Assembly (NCBI GenBank): GCA_007258455.2
Contig: VDFB02000003.1
Coordinates: 45,573,889-45,637,888 of the forward strand
From: Sequoia sempervirens
Taxonomy: Eukaryota > Streptophyta > Pinopsida > Cupressales > Cupressaceae
DNA: 64,000 bases
Direction of reading: 5' to 3'
Within the stretch, counting starts at the first letter, position 1, and each line of letters opens with the position of its first letter. A model generated the notes under the pieces. That model was given only the letters and a program-made list of their open reading frames with translations. It had not been told where the DNA came from and made no database searches. The position numbers and the translations under genes were made by a program. This document shows, piece by piece, positions 42,311 through 54,640 of the stretch.

Positions 42311-43870
42311 ATCATGCACTGACCCAAACCTCCGATGCCAGTGGGGCATACTCGTTAGATCACTTTTGGCCTATCCCTATTGGTCTTCTTCCTTTGAGGA
42401 TAGACCTATTGTATCACACCTATGTTAAATACAAGAATGGAGGCATAGCACCAAAGGGGACCTACCTTGTCTCCCCTTATGACATTTTGGTTAAAAGCTC
42501 TATGATCGTGCAACAACAAGCTACCTCCTCCTCCTCTCAAAAGTGGAAGGGGAAGTCTACTCTTGCCTAAGATCCTTCCTCTTCTTTTATTGTTTCATTT
42601 TCTTTGGCCTCTACTCCTATGCCTCACATGGGGAGTCTGATGGTTCCCCCTTAGTGGAAGGCTAAGCATCAAGTATTTGAGCTTCCTGTCTTACCAAAGG
42701 TGCCAAGGCCCATTTTCTATGGTAAGGGGGAGGGCCCTCATGGAGTTGTCCCTGTATCTCAACCTCTGTAGTCTCCTACTACTCCTGCCTATATGGAAGT
42801 GAATGGGAAGAGGCATGCCCTTGAGGCACCTGAGCTTGCTTCTCCGCCTATTTTAGTCTTCGCTCCTACACTTCCTACTCCTACTATTGTCTAGTAGGCT
42901 ACCCTTCCACTAGAAATGGTTGTGGAGGACATTTCTATGGTAGAGTAGGAGCTTCTTGTTCCTTCTCAAGAGAAAATTTCTAGCTCCCAGAGTCGATGAA
43001 ACTAGCTTGTGCATGAGTGTAAGAACCAGAGGAAGGCTTTGGTTGCTGAGAAAGCTGCCTCACGAAAAGAAGAAGAGGAGCCAGAAACTCCTTTTTTGAA
43101 ATCTCCTATTGCACCTCCCTCTTCTACTTCTTCTAATTTGGTTCTCATCACCTCGATCTTGCTTTTGGCTCCTGCTACAAATGTTGATGAACCTCACCCC
43201 AAAAGGTTGCAAGTGTTCATCACTCCCTCGGTGAAGCCTCCTCTTTTGATGTCCCTTCCAAACATCCCTCCATTTTCCTGGCTTGTGGACATGTCAAACA
43301 CCATGGTGGTGTTCATTGTAGCCTTGTCCTCTTCCTCCTCACCTTTTGCTTCTTCTATGGGGATTTTGCATCCTTTGATGAAGCATAATTTGGAGGGTGA
43401 CCTTGCTTCCAATGGAGGTCAAAAGAAGGGATCACCTTCTTTAGGGGAGGGTTTCACTTGGGTTGGCATCATACTTGTGATAGAGGCATCCCCGACGTCC
43501 CTTGAGTTTATCACCTACGTCTCTGGTAATGAAGTTCATGGTGGATCTTAGGAACCTTCTTCATCTCGTACTCAGTTAACACAAAACACTCCTATTAAGT
43601 GAATTTTTAACTCGGTTGATGATGTCCTAGATCTATTGGTGATCTTTGCAAGATCAATGATGTTTACCTCACAGGAGTTGAGTAATGAAGACCTTGAGTG
43701 CCCTCTTCCTTAGCTCTTGTCATAGGAGAGTCAGAGGGTACTCCCCTTGCTATCCTGCCCTTGCAAGCTCATCTTCCCTCCCCTTATAATGATCTAGATT
43801 GGGAGAATGGCAACCTCCTAGTTGATGAGGACTAGGAGAGCAACTCTTCTTTATCTATAGATTAGATAAA
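42298..43870 (+). pseudogene. Degraded Pro/Ser-rich ORF of unknown family, probable retroelement ORF
   Basis: Frames 42298-42570 (DHFWPIPIGLLPLRIDLLYH, TYVKYKNGGIAPKGTYLVSP) and 43009-43551, with broken text between them, read as one decayed gene. The first part is a compact domain I cannot name. The rest is low-complexity Pro/Ser/Thr/Leu-rich, typical of accessory ORFs of plant retroelements. It is upstream of, and in the same orientation as, the LTR start at 45329. No enzyme motif is seen. It begins just at the right edge of the 0.5-kb repeat. Confidence 0.5.
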
Positions 43871-44844
43871 TGTGTGTGTGTTGTGTTTCCCTTGTGCTTA
43901 TTTTTGTGTGTTCCTAGAGGACCCTTGTCACCCTTATAGGCACTTGGATACAAGAGTGAAATTATGTTGTAAACTTCCTCTATTTGTTGAATCATTATTC
44001 TATATGTTGTATCTTAATTTTCGACAATTGGGGACAATGCAAACTATTAGGGGAATTTAGGCCCCCCTTCCATGTTGACCCAATTTTTTATTTTCATTTT
44101 GTATTCATGTGCTCTTCTTCACATTCTGATACATTTGGGGATTACTAAAATTTCATATGTATATTTTATTATATCTATCTATCTATATCTATGAGCAGTT
44201 CTAGCCCTAAATTATCAGATACCCCTATCTCTTGATTTCTTTATCTTTACTTATCTTTCTCTATTCTTTGCTTGCTTATTGATGTTATGGTTCCCATGTC
44301 TTGTCCCTCACATGTGTGACAATATTTTCATGTCTACATCTCATCATGTATCGTGGGCCATGACATCTCTACATATTCTTCATTTCCTTAGGATGCCACA
44401 TGCTCCTTCAGTTTACATGCACCATCCTAAGGGGGGCTCGTACCTTTTTTATTTTCAATAATGTGTATTCAATGACCAACAAATCCCTTGCTGGAAATCT
44501 TTTCATTTTTTAAAAATTGCATCCTTCACTAAGGATCCGCTTAGCAACATTTTCTTCCAAAATTGAATTCGTAACAAAAAGGAATTGGAAAGCTTGCCTT
44601 CAAAAAGGCCCTTTTTTTGAATTCTTTGATGAAAGAGAATCTTTCAAAAGGATTCCTTGATGATAGGATCACTTTTCAAATGAAGTGTCCCTTCATGTGG
44701 GCCCATTGCAATCTTGAAGGGTTCCCAAGGGACCCCTTTGAAAACTTCTCCTTCAATTGCTTGTTCGAAGATACAAATATTTTTCCACCTGCATGACTTT
44801 TGCTTACCTATCATGTTTTGTATATGGATTAACATGTTGCTTTG
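43871..44844. other. Unassigned DNA with a short TATC run
   Basis: No gene supported. (TATC)n lies near 44170-44190. Confidence 0.4.
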
Positions 44845-45185
44845 TAGGACTGAGTACCTATGAAGCTATTTTTACAATCAAGCTTTCCTTGCAAGACCAA
44901 GCACCTGTAAGAGTCAATCAGATTCTACAAATATTTTCATTTATGGCCTCCCTCAGAACCGAGCTTGGCACCTCCTTTGTAGGACGAAGAACCTGTGAAG
45001 CATTTTCATCCTATAGGACCGAGCACCTATAGAACCCTTTGTTCATCTTCTATGGGACTGAGCACTCGTGGAACTAATTTTGTAGGATTGGGCACCTACA
45101 GATCATTTTTTCAACTTTCATAAGACCGAGCACAAGTGTGACACTTTTATTCAAATCTCCATAGCACCAAGTACCTACAGATCCA
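44845..45185 (+). repeat. Minisatellite around TAGGACCGAGCACCT
   Basis: About eight diverged units of roughly 35-50 bp, each with a (A/G)GGACCGAGCACCT(A/G) core followed by a variable T-rich part, lie just before the 3' LTR start. A CTCTCTCTCT run ends it. Confidence 0.75.
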
Positions 45186-45328
45186 TCTCTCTCTCTCTCT
45201 CTCCTACGCCTAAGTTTTCTAGATTGTGGCTTACTTTCTCGATGATTTACTTACATTTTTTTCAATTTATTTTACTCTACTTTACCATGCATTAACTAAC
45301 ACTTATGCTTGCTAAAGTGGGAGAAAAA

Positions 45329-45588
45329 TGTAATGGCATGAATTTTCTCCCCTTGCAAATCCCCCATTTATGCACCCCTTAACTTAGCAAACACAATCTT
45401 GATGATGTATTTTCCACACCCGCTTCCATCTTTCATCCACTTGGCAACTCATTTGTGTGTTAGTGGGGGAATTTTTATCAGGGATGCTAGCATGATGCAT
45501 AGACGTCCACATGGGATGCTTCCATCCTTATAGGATTTGTGACTCTGGAATCAGTAGAGGAATCACACTCCTCCATTGGACATGAAGT
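45329..45588 (+). mobile_element. Start of a 3' LTR (element 3) after a polypurine tract
   Basis: AAAGTGGGAGAAAAA (45314-45328) is a polypurine tract. TGTAATGGCATGAATTTTCT begins the LTR at 45329. The tract and the TGT start are of the same style as in elements 1 and 2. The LTR end was not found; another TGTAACGTTCCC start-like motif lies at 45590. Confidence 0.5.
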
Positions 45589-45791
45589 GTAACGTTCCCT
45601 ACTTTTTGGATCGATTTCAAATGGGTCTTTTCCTCCTTTCATTCAAATTGGCTATCCCTCCATTCAATCCATCTTCTTCAAATTTCTTCAATCTTAGACA
45701 CACTTCTTCACAAATTCTTGATCAAACACACTCACTTTTAGCTCCTTCACATTCCTCCACCACCACCATTGTAGATGCAAGTTTCTACTTC
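45589..45791. other. Unassigned DNA left of element 4
   Basis: Begins with a TGTAACGTTCCC phrase that resembles an LTR start. No gene. Confidence 0.35.
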
Positions 45792-46628
45792 AGACCTAAC
45801 ACCCATTAATGGATTAACATGCTTTAATGGTGCCCCTGCACCATACACCCCACTTTTAAATATTTCCAAGTCCATTGGAAAAATTCATGTAGCTTGTTTT
45901 TCCTTGTGTTCTTCATGCCTTAGTCCTTTTTGCTGGTCTTCAACAGGTTCACTATATTCTTCCTTCTCACTGTCTTTATCTTCTTTGACCTTGCCTTTAT
46001 CTTCATACCTCATTGTCCTGCTGCATTGCGGGGAGCTTCACCACCCTTCCATCATCAGATTTTGTTGTTACATTTCCAATTACATCTGCACTCACATCCT
46101 TACCAGCTGCCATCATTTTACCTTTTATTCCATATTCTTTCCTCTATCCAATAGTCTTCTTGTCTATACCTTCATTACTATCACTTGTACCATCTCCTCT
46201 ATCTATCCCTTTAACAACCATCTCATTACTTATAATGCTCTTTTTCAAACCTGTACTTGCTTCATTCACTTATCTTACTAATTGTCTCATCAATCCTATC
46301 ATCCCTCAACTTTCCTTTTACCTCAAACATTTATCTTCTTTTCCACTGTCTTGTCATCCCTATAGACCTTTGTACTATCAACCTTGGACTGCCAATTCAC
46401 TATACTAGCAACCTTGTTGCCCTCTATCATACCATCATCATGCATTATTGTACTATCATCAGTATAATCTATTGTCCTCTCTTCTACAATTTTACCAGTA
46501 CCATTAACCACTACCATGACTTCTTTTATCTATATTTTCTTTTTTTCCTCCGCTATAGGGAACATAACCATTCAAACCATGATGCATTCATTCTTTTCAT
46601 GCCTTTCCAAAGGCCCTTCACACTCACT

Positions 46629-48407
46629 CTACACTTTACCAATCCAAGATACAATTTGTTCCACTTTCTTTTTCCACACAAATACATTATTCTTTCCACT
46701 TGACTGCAAGTCATTCTCGTGCTTTCTTCCTATTGTCCTATCTCTTTCAAGCATGGTATTTTCTGCTACACTCATGTTCTTTCTTTCATCTACATTCACA
46801 TACTCTTTTCTCCCAAGCACAATAATCTCTCCTTGTTCTTTTATCTCCTCATCTAAGGGAGTCAAAATGAACTCTTTTCTATTCTTTTCAATTATGTAAG
46901 TGTTTTGTTTACCATTGTATAAGGCTGACCTGCCAAACTGCCATGGCCTCCCTAATAACATATGGCAACAATTCATGGGTAGTATATCACAAAGCACTTC
47001 ATCTTTATAATGTCCAATCTAAAACTCAACCCTTGCTTTTTCTCTCACTACCAAAGACTAATCATCACTAACCCATGACACCCTATAAGGCCTTTCTCTA
47101 AGTAATTTTTTCAAATGCAACTTTTCTACCATCTCACTAGACACAATATTATTTGTACAACCTAAATCAACAATAACTTTGCATATGTTGTTCTTACACC
47201 TGTAGGTTGTTTTGAATAATGTTCTCCTTTGAATCAACTCTTCCTCCTTTGTGGTCTTCAAAACTTGCTTCTTCATCATCAGCATTTCACCAACCTTAGC
47301 CCTTGTAATCAATTTATTTGAACTTGAACTACTTTCAACTTCATCTTCTTGAATTATTTGAGCTCTTATATTTGGTTTTATTTCTCCTCCACTTGTTGAT
47401 GAACCACTCTTCTCAGGGCACTTCCAAGCATGATGTCCATACTCTTCAAAATGATAACATCTACTTGCAAAAGTGTTAGAATTTCTTCCACCTCCAAATA
47501 TGCCCCTTGTGCCTCTATATCCTCCTCTAAAATCAGCAACTTGTTCATCTCTTTTGCTTGGTTCTTCTTGATTTTAAGTTGCTTGTCTTGGAGTTGAAAA
47601 TTATCTTCTTCCTCTCATGGTTCTGCCTCTTCCTCTTACTATTTTCTCTTGTCTTCTTTTTACTTTCTCTTCATCCTTTAATGCCATTTTATAGCATTCC
47701 TCCACATTCCTAGGATTAGTCAAAGCCAACTCATCTTCTATATTCATTCTTAAACCACCCAAGTACCTAGCTATTCTCTCATATTCATTTTTATTGTGAT
47801 TAGACCTCATGCTCAATCTATAAAATTCTTCAGTATATGCCTATACATCCATTTCCTTCTGTCTCGAATTTTGCAACTTCTTAAACATTTGAATTGAATA
47901 ATCTAAAGGGAGAAACTTACCTTTTAACTTGACCACCATTTTGTCCCAATCCACAATCTTGGACTTTCCTTATTTCCTTCTCTCTGATTGTAGGTAATCC
48001 CACCATACAAGTGCACGAACCTTAAGCTTTGTTTTCGCAATCTTCACTCTCTATTCCTCATGAATCTCTTCACATTCAAAATAGTTATCCAAAGAAAATA
48101 TTCAATCCAACAATTCTTCTTCATTCAAATTTCCACCAAAATTTTTCACATCTATTTTTACCTTGTATTTTTCACCTTTTACTGCCTTTATCAACTTGGC
48201 CATTCTTTGATCTTCTAGATCAAGTTCTTCTTCAACATCTTCAATCTCTTCATCATCTTCTTCCTCTGATTCATTGCTCTCAACTTCTTCTCTTCTCTTA
48301 TTGGTTTCTAAGGCTTCCAATCTCTCTTTTATTTCTTTGATCTCTTTAATTTACTGATTCTTCAAATCATTCATCTCCTTTGTTGTATTCTTTCCCTTTG
48401 GAGGCAT
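46629..48407 (-). pseudogene. Ty3/gypsy gag-protease polyprotein of element 4, degraded
   Basis: It starts MPPKGKNTTKEMNDLKNQ at 48407, with an acidic stretch (EESNESEEEDDEEIEDVEEE-like, near 48250). The gag core follows: KVKIDVKNFGGNLNEEELLD (near 48120), LVWWDYLQ, YTEEFYRLSMRSNHNKNEYE, RIARYLGGLRMNIEDELALT. Near 47440 is a zinc knuckle CYHFEEYGHHAWKC that has lost its second Cys. Protease follows near 47180: VIVDLGCTNNIVSSEMVEKL, where the catalytic D-S/T-G now reads D-L-G, then CDILPMNCCHMLLGRPWQFG near 46950. Gag packages RNA and protease matures the particle. Several stops and shifts inactivate it. The text after 46629 towards 45850 is low-complexity with no reverse transcriptase. Confidence 0.82.
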
Positions 48408-48485
48408 CTTCACAATCTTGCCTCTTCACCTTCCAATCTCTCTTTCACAATTTGCAACTTTCTTCTACATGAATCTAGTACCTTC

Positions 48486-48497
48486 GCTATGATACCA
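48486..48497 (-). other. Primer-binding site (initiator methionine tRNA type) of element 4
   Basis: The minus strand reads TGGTATCATAGC, one base off the common plant primer site TGGTATCAGAGC that pairs with the 3' end of initiator tRNA-Met. It lies six bases after an LTR end ...CTAACTACA. Confidence 0.75.
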
Positions 48498-48503
48498 CTT
48501 TGA

Positions 48504-49856
48504 TGTAGTTAGGGGAGGCTTACAAAAAAATCAAACACAATTCCAAACTACCACAACAATTGTCAAATCTCAATCAGATCAAAACTCATCATATCATCAA
48601 ATCTTCATGTTTCCCTTGTAGCATTGGGAAACCACTAAAACGGGTATCTTCCCACAATCACACCTTTTCAGACAACAAATCAAATCACATCAGGGACCCA
48701 TTATAGAGCTTAAAAACATACCAAATAATCACCAATGGTTACTTGGTAACAAATTTCTCAAACTTGACTTTTAACGCCTTTTAGGGCTCAAATTAACCCT
48801 CTTTTCCAAAGAGACCACTTTCAAAACTTATCCAAAAATCTTGAAACCATGGGGAAGCACTTAAAACCTATCAAAACCTAAGATTCCATCATTAGAACTC
48901 AGAGATACAACCATCTACTAACCAAATCATAAAATCCTCTCCTTAAGCCTAAAAACCTCAGGGCTTATTGAAAATGACACTTCCCAATCACCCCAAAACC
49001 TAAAAATTTCTCAAACAAGTCTAAAATCACCTACTCATACTTAATACAACATAAAACCATGCTTCCCAAGAAAAATTCTCAATTTGACTCACTAAAAACT
49101 CACTTTTTCTCATGAAAACACAATATTTCAACTAGGGCTTCACACCCAACATCTTTTCTAGACCTCCCCTATTCCTATTCACCATTCTCACACCTTCCCA
49201 TAATAGTTTATACCCATTCCACCAAGAAATAGATCAGACAGAAAGGTGGAATGGGTTTAAATCATGTTCAAAGCTTACAAACCCTCAAGACCCTATTTTT
49301 TGGCCGCTTTGTGAAAATTAGTTATTAAATGCTCAAAACTTAATGTGGTGCCTCTAAAATGGATTCAAAAGAATGAAGAAAAAATATACACTATAATCCA
49401 ACACAAATTTTAATCAATAGACTATTGCACGGATCATACAATTTGTTGTTACAAAAAGAAAGTACAGAAAATTATAGAAAAATTAGACTTTTATCCAATC
49501 TTCAACCTCCAAGATAGTTTCAACAACCTCTTATTTGAGTTCAACAAGGTTTATAAAATATTCTCCACCAAATACAAAATGATTCAACTTCCCAAACTAA
49601 CATTTGAATGAGATGACTGTTGGTCTTCCTATTTTGTGCACTTTTACAACCTTTCATTATTTCATTTTGACAACTTAGCACTTTTTTGCACATTTTGAAA
49701 ACTCTACCACCTAAACACCTAAGCATTATCACAAATGACTTATTACATCCTCAAATTTTCTTAGTGACCTTATTTAGGCACAATTCACTTAAAATCTACA
49801 TCCTAGACCTAACACCCATGAATGGATTAACATGCTTGAATGGTGCCCTTGCACCA
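48504..49856 (-). repeat. 5' LTR of element 4
   Basis: About 1.35 kb from TGGTGCAAGGGCACCATTCA to CTAACTACA on the minus strand, with no gene inside. It starts with the near-palindrome TGGTGCAAGGGCACCA. The flanking AGAAG (49857-49861) would be the target copy; its partner was not found. Confidence 0.65.
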
Positions 49857-50304
49857 AGAAGAACTTGTTTTGCATGAGATAAATAATTATGAGATAGATG
49901 AATATATGTTTTCAAGCATAGTAGAGGAATTCTACTCAAAGCTTGATGCCAAGCCATCACTAATTGAATCTAAAGAGTGTGAGCAGCATAACCAATTAGA
50001 CAGAGCAATCATGATTCCGTTTGAATCACATGAGCTAACTCATTCTAACTAGCAAAGTGTGGTTGAAGAAGCAACTCATAAGCATGAGACCGAAATGGAG
50101 AGTTCTAATTTTTCCATCTCAAGGGGATGTCCTATCAGGCACTTATCCAAAATTGAAGCCAACAAAGTGATACCTTTCAGGTTTGCACCCAAGCATGAGT
50201 TTCCATTAGAAGATGAATATAAACATGAAGTTGTAGCAAGAGGTGAATGGACACAACTCACTTATCCATTTCAAAACCAAAATAGCAGTGTGCATGCACA
50301 GTAG
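49857..50304 (+). pseudogene. ORF of about 150 codons with one stop, unknown
   Basis: The frame runs EELVLHEINNYEIDEYMFSS to the TAG at 50050-50052, then on to HAQ and the stop at 50302-50304. It is Glu/His-rich, with SRGCPIRHLSKIEANKVIPF and RGEWTQLTYPFQNQ. Element 4 abuts it directly, so it may be the torn end of a gene or polyprotein into which element 4 inserted. No family recognised. Confidence 0.4.
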
Positions 50305-53300
50305 GGAGAAATAAGTAATTTTACCTATTTTCTTCAAGAGGTTTTACAAAATTTTAAAACATTTGTATTTGTCCTTCATCTTCTCTTGGTTGTTTATAAC
50401 CATTTGAAACATTTCATGTTATTGAAAATGAGGGGCTGCTATTTCAGTCAGCCTATTAATGGGTTTGTTTGACCATCTTCTTTGCTAGTTAGTGTAGGAT
50501 AGGTTAGAATAGGTTTAGTTGCAAATTTTATTTCCCTAAGTGTTGTTTTTCATAGTTAGGTTGTTTGGTTTGGTGTTTTGGTGTGTTTTGAATAAGTTTC
50601 CAAGGTGTCTCATGTTGGTCTAGTGAGTTACAACAACATACAAGGTTGTTTTTGAGTTGTGTCAGCTTTTAGATGACTTAGTACCCAATGGATAAGCTTC
50701 AAGCAACTAGTCAAGATATTTGTATTTGTATGTTAAAAAAATTGCCGAAACAAGCATGCACATACAACTAAATAAAACCACAAAACCAGTGCTTTCATTA
50801 AATAGCTAAAAAAAAACTTACTTTATAATGAAGTAAAAACAACAACATAAATCACCCAGTAGTGTATGAATTTACTAGATTAAACTCCCCCAGAAACACA
50901 TTCATTGAAACAATAAAAAGTGGCTTACCTCAAGACTCTGTAAAAATCATGTTGTGATGTCAACCATGCCGGTGAGAATAAATGTGCATAATTTGTAGGA
51001 AAGCTGGGCATTATAGATTTTGCTTCCAGCTAAATTGGGTAACTTATTATTGTGTTTGCATTTAAACATTAAAAGATACATCATTTTCTACTAAATTTCA
51101 TTCATATGTATAAAGGAGATTGTCAAACAAATTGCATTATTACAGTTTTGCAATTGCATACAACAAGAAAGAGAACCAACATGTATTGCAAATGTAATCT
51201 TTATTGATGATCATAAGTGTATAATGTCCCTCACAAGTCGAGGGACTGAATATTCTAATGATTATGAAGAAACGACTATATGCTTATAGATAAAAAGAAA
51301 GAAATGCACATAAAATGAAAATGGACCCGTCATTTCCTGGAATGATGAATCATGTTGGCCTTGTCCTGCATCATCTCAGTCTTCCCTGCTTGTCCTACTT
51401 CTGTTTGACACTCTCCTTACTGCTCCTAGGTTTCTTGCATCTAAAAAAAGAGTGTTGTTAGAGCAATGAAAGGTCACTGATCAAAATATGTGCAAAACAT
51501 CCATAAACATGTAATGTAATGTCCATAAGCATTAAAATAGACAACATACCATAAGTGTCCAAGAAAACAAGAAAAGAGTAATCAAACACACCTATGATAT
51601 GATTTGATTATCTAACTTGTTTGTTCCTTGTGCAAATATAAGACAAATCTTTGTTACTATTTTGATCTAGCTGATTACAACATGTGGAGTAAAATGTAGC
51701 TCTGATGAGGGTTGGGCCCAACATGCTTCCCTCTTATGTTTTAGGAGGGATAGGAAATTGAGCAGCTTGATCAAATAAATGATAAACATATTCTTGATAC
51801 ATTAAATCAATATGGAGTTACACCAGTTGATCAACTTTCATTATCAAATTCAAAAGATGCAACAAACAATGTGAAATGTCAAGAATTTACTCTTCATCTT
51901 TTCACAATGAATCAATCAATAGGCTGCCATCATGCCAAAAAGGGCAGTACTTTCCTGATATGTCTTTCAATCTTCTTTAAGTGGGTCCAAGATCCATTTT
52001 ATTAAAGAAGCAAATGACATCTGTGAGCACTGAAGCACAAATGCATCAAGTTCAATTATGCATCCATCAATAAGTGATGGAGAAACTATCAAGTCCTATC
52101 TTAAACCATCATGAGTCATATGGAGCAGCAAGTAAGAACAAGGACAACAACAAAGAATTCATACTACAAGACAAAAAACACAATAGGAGTTTTACTTGTC
52201 AATGTTTGCTCCTCAAGAATCTTGGGATACTTTATAGAAAAGTATGCTTATAAATATCAACAAGGGATTCATAGATAAAGATGTGTCACAATGCCAATGC
52301 AATGCAGGAGAGGGAAGCACAATGATGCAAAAAAATCTTTCAAGTTTTGTGCATTTGAGATGAAGGGATGCATTATGATTAAAACATGCAGCTATTGAAA
52401 GATAGTAACAAAATCCCCTTAAAGGGCTGTCACACAGATATACAATGTGAAATTCCATAATGAAAATTAAAAGAGACCCAAGAAACTCTATGCAAGAGAA
52501 AAGGATAGAGTCCTAAGAGATTCAAACACAATGATAATAGTGCATTGTAGTCATAAAAGGAGGGTAATACTGGACCTTTCTCCAATCAACATGGATCAAA
52601 GTAAATGAAGGAAAAATTTGGAGCCAAAGTACATATGAAAAGTGCACAAACATTGAAAGGAGGTTCAAAAAGTAAGAAGTACTCATTCATGAATTACAAA
52701 TAATGGTACCAAACACATATTTTGTTTTGTATCTAAGATAAGAAACATTCTTTTCATATGTTGTTTTTCAAATTGTCAAGTAGGCTCTTGCATTTTCAAT
52801 AAGTAAGAACACTTCTTTGAATATGAATGAGAATGAAAATAAATCAACATGAACAACTTATGCTTTAATGAAGCTTTGATGCCAAAATTCAAAGTAAATA
52901 AATAGGGGTACAGTGATTTTTGTCACCACTTGTCCTTTTCATTTTCAAGTTTAAATGGAGTAGGTACAACAAGGTCATGTTTCTTTTACTATCAACATCC
53001 ATGGAGAATGGTTCTCTTTTGTCTTCATATGTAAGCCATAAAATTTTCCTCTCAATTAGCACAGACTCTATAAAGAGTTATAAAAGGTGGACAATCATCT
53101 ACATAAATGAAGGAGGATAGTGAACATGGAGAATTTCTTTTGTCTTGATCAAAGACTCATAGCAGGAGTTTGTAGAGTCATTGCACCATGCAAGTGCTAG
53201 TAGTAAGACAACATGAGGGGCTGTCATTGAAAGGAGAGTATGGTATACTCTAATAGAGCAGCCCCAAGCATCATAGCAGCCATAGGAATTGAACATGGGG

Positions 53301-54139
53301 TGATAGTCATGAAGATTAAGTGATCACAGAATAGTCATCACTCACAACAGAAACAATGCATTTCAAGCAACAGTGAACAAGTGGAACCGTCACATGATGA
53401 CCAAAATTGCCTCTCATAGTTATATCAAAATGCAGATTACAGCTCTTATCATATCACATCATAGATTCAAGATTATATTATAGAAAATTATCTATTTGAA
53501 TCTTTGAACAAAACAACATTTACAACTTCATAAGTTTGATCCAGTGAGAACAATTCACTAGATGGAGAAGAAAATTCAAAGTAAACAAACAGGGGATAGT
53601 CATCTGATGCATATTATGGAATTTTTTTTCATGACTTTATCTATGAGTTGCAAGAGTGCCAAAAGAAATAGTGAAATCTATCATTTCTTGCATTTTCTTT
53701 TAATATATAATGTCAAAGATATGCTATAGAACTGCCATGTTGATAGTTGAATCTCTACTCAAATCATTGCCAACTTGGAGATTCAAAGCAAAACAAGGGA
53801 CATCCCTATATATCTATGGTTTTGAAATTCCATAAGTACTATTCACAGTGAAGCAAATATGCATGACAACTATGCCAATCTCAGAGGATCATGTGAATAT
53901 GATAGTCATTATGGATCTTAATGAGTAGTTTCAGTTACAAATATGACTAGCATTCCAATGTTGCATTTAGAAAAATAGAGTGAGCATTCTATTTTCAAAT
54001 GGAGGAAAGGAGAGTAAATGCTGATTTATCATTATTCTTTGTGCAATGGCATTGAATCATTTTTGCATAAATTTCAAATTTCTATCATTGTTGCATATAT
54101 ATTTTTAGAGAAAAGGAAAAACTCACAGCCATGAAAAGT
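50305..54139. other. Long AT-rich stretch with no recognised gene
   Basis: I see no supported ORF, terminal repeat or RNA gene. The phrase AGGGGCTGTCA-like recurs near 52425 and 53218, and AAAGTAAA(T/C)AAA(T/C)AGGGG near 52890 and 53580. This hints at an old internal duplication of transposon-derived, probably retroelement, DNA. Confidence 0.4.
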
Positions 54140-54640
54140 TTTCAGAAAGAGAAAAATGCATCAAAACCCCAAGTTTTTCTCTTCATGGTTGTAGCTTGAA
54201 GAGTTGGTATTCTTCACAAAAATGACAAACCCACTTGAAATTTTTATCAGAGGTTAGAAATGCAAGATATGGGGAGAGTCTTTTTTGTTCTTTCTTCACA
54301 AAATGCACATGGGTTTCAAACCCTCTTTCATGAAATCAAAATGCAACAAACCCAGTTGTTCATTCATGGTCGCAACCTGGTAAATGTCAGTATTTTCACA
54401 ATGACAAGAACCCACTTGGATTTTTGTAAAGAAATTACAAGTTCATAGATGATAAAAGAAATATCATGGAGTTTTTTTTAGAATGAACAAAAATGTGTCA
54501 AGTTCCAACTATTCCTTTATGGCTACGGCCTAACAGAAAATCCAAAAAACCCAATTATTTATTCATGGCCACGGCCTGAAAAAGTCCCTTTTCTTCAAAA
54601 GACACAAACCCACTTTGGGTTTTGAAAAGAAATTACAAAC
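54140..54640 (+). repeat. Diverged tandem repeat, about three units of 150-200 bp
   Basis: Units share TTCATTCATGGTCGCAACCTG-like text (near 54185, 54360, 54515 and 54560) and ACAAACCCACTT(T)GGGTTTT with AGAAATTACAA (near 54225, 54405 and 54605). Confidence 0.65.

Larger units (their letters stand above)
45792..49856 (-). mobile_element. Compact Ty3/gypsy element with gag and protease only (element 4)
   Basis: On the minus strand the 5' LTR starts TGGTGCAAGGGCACCATTCA at 49856. A primer-binding site follows at 48497. Gag and protease come next, then a polypurine tract AAAAGTGGGGTGTA. The 3' LTR start TGGTGCAGGGGCACCATTAA is at 45843. The two LTR starts match for about 52 bases, after which the 3' copy (down to 45792) diverges, so it is truncated. 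Only about 2.65 kb lies between primer site and polypurine tract, too little for pol, and none is seen. It is thus a non-autonomous or deleted derivative. Confidence 0.78.

Noticed and set aside
45576..46899. Several plus-strand ORFs of 70-170 codons
   Set aside because: Most lie opposite the gag-protease relic on the minus strand, which explains the openness. Their products are hydrophobic Ser/Phe-rich strings typical of antisense frames.
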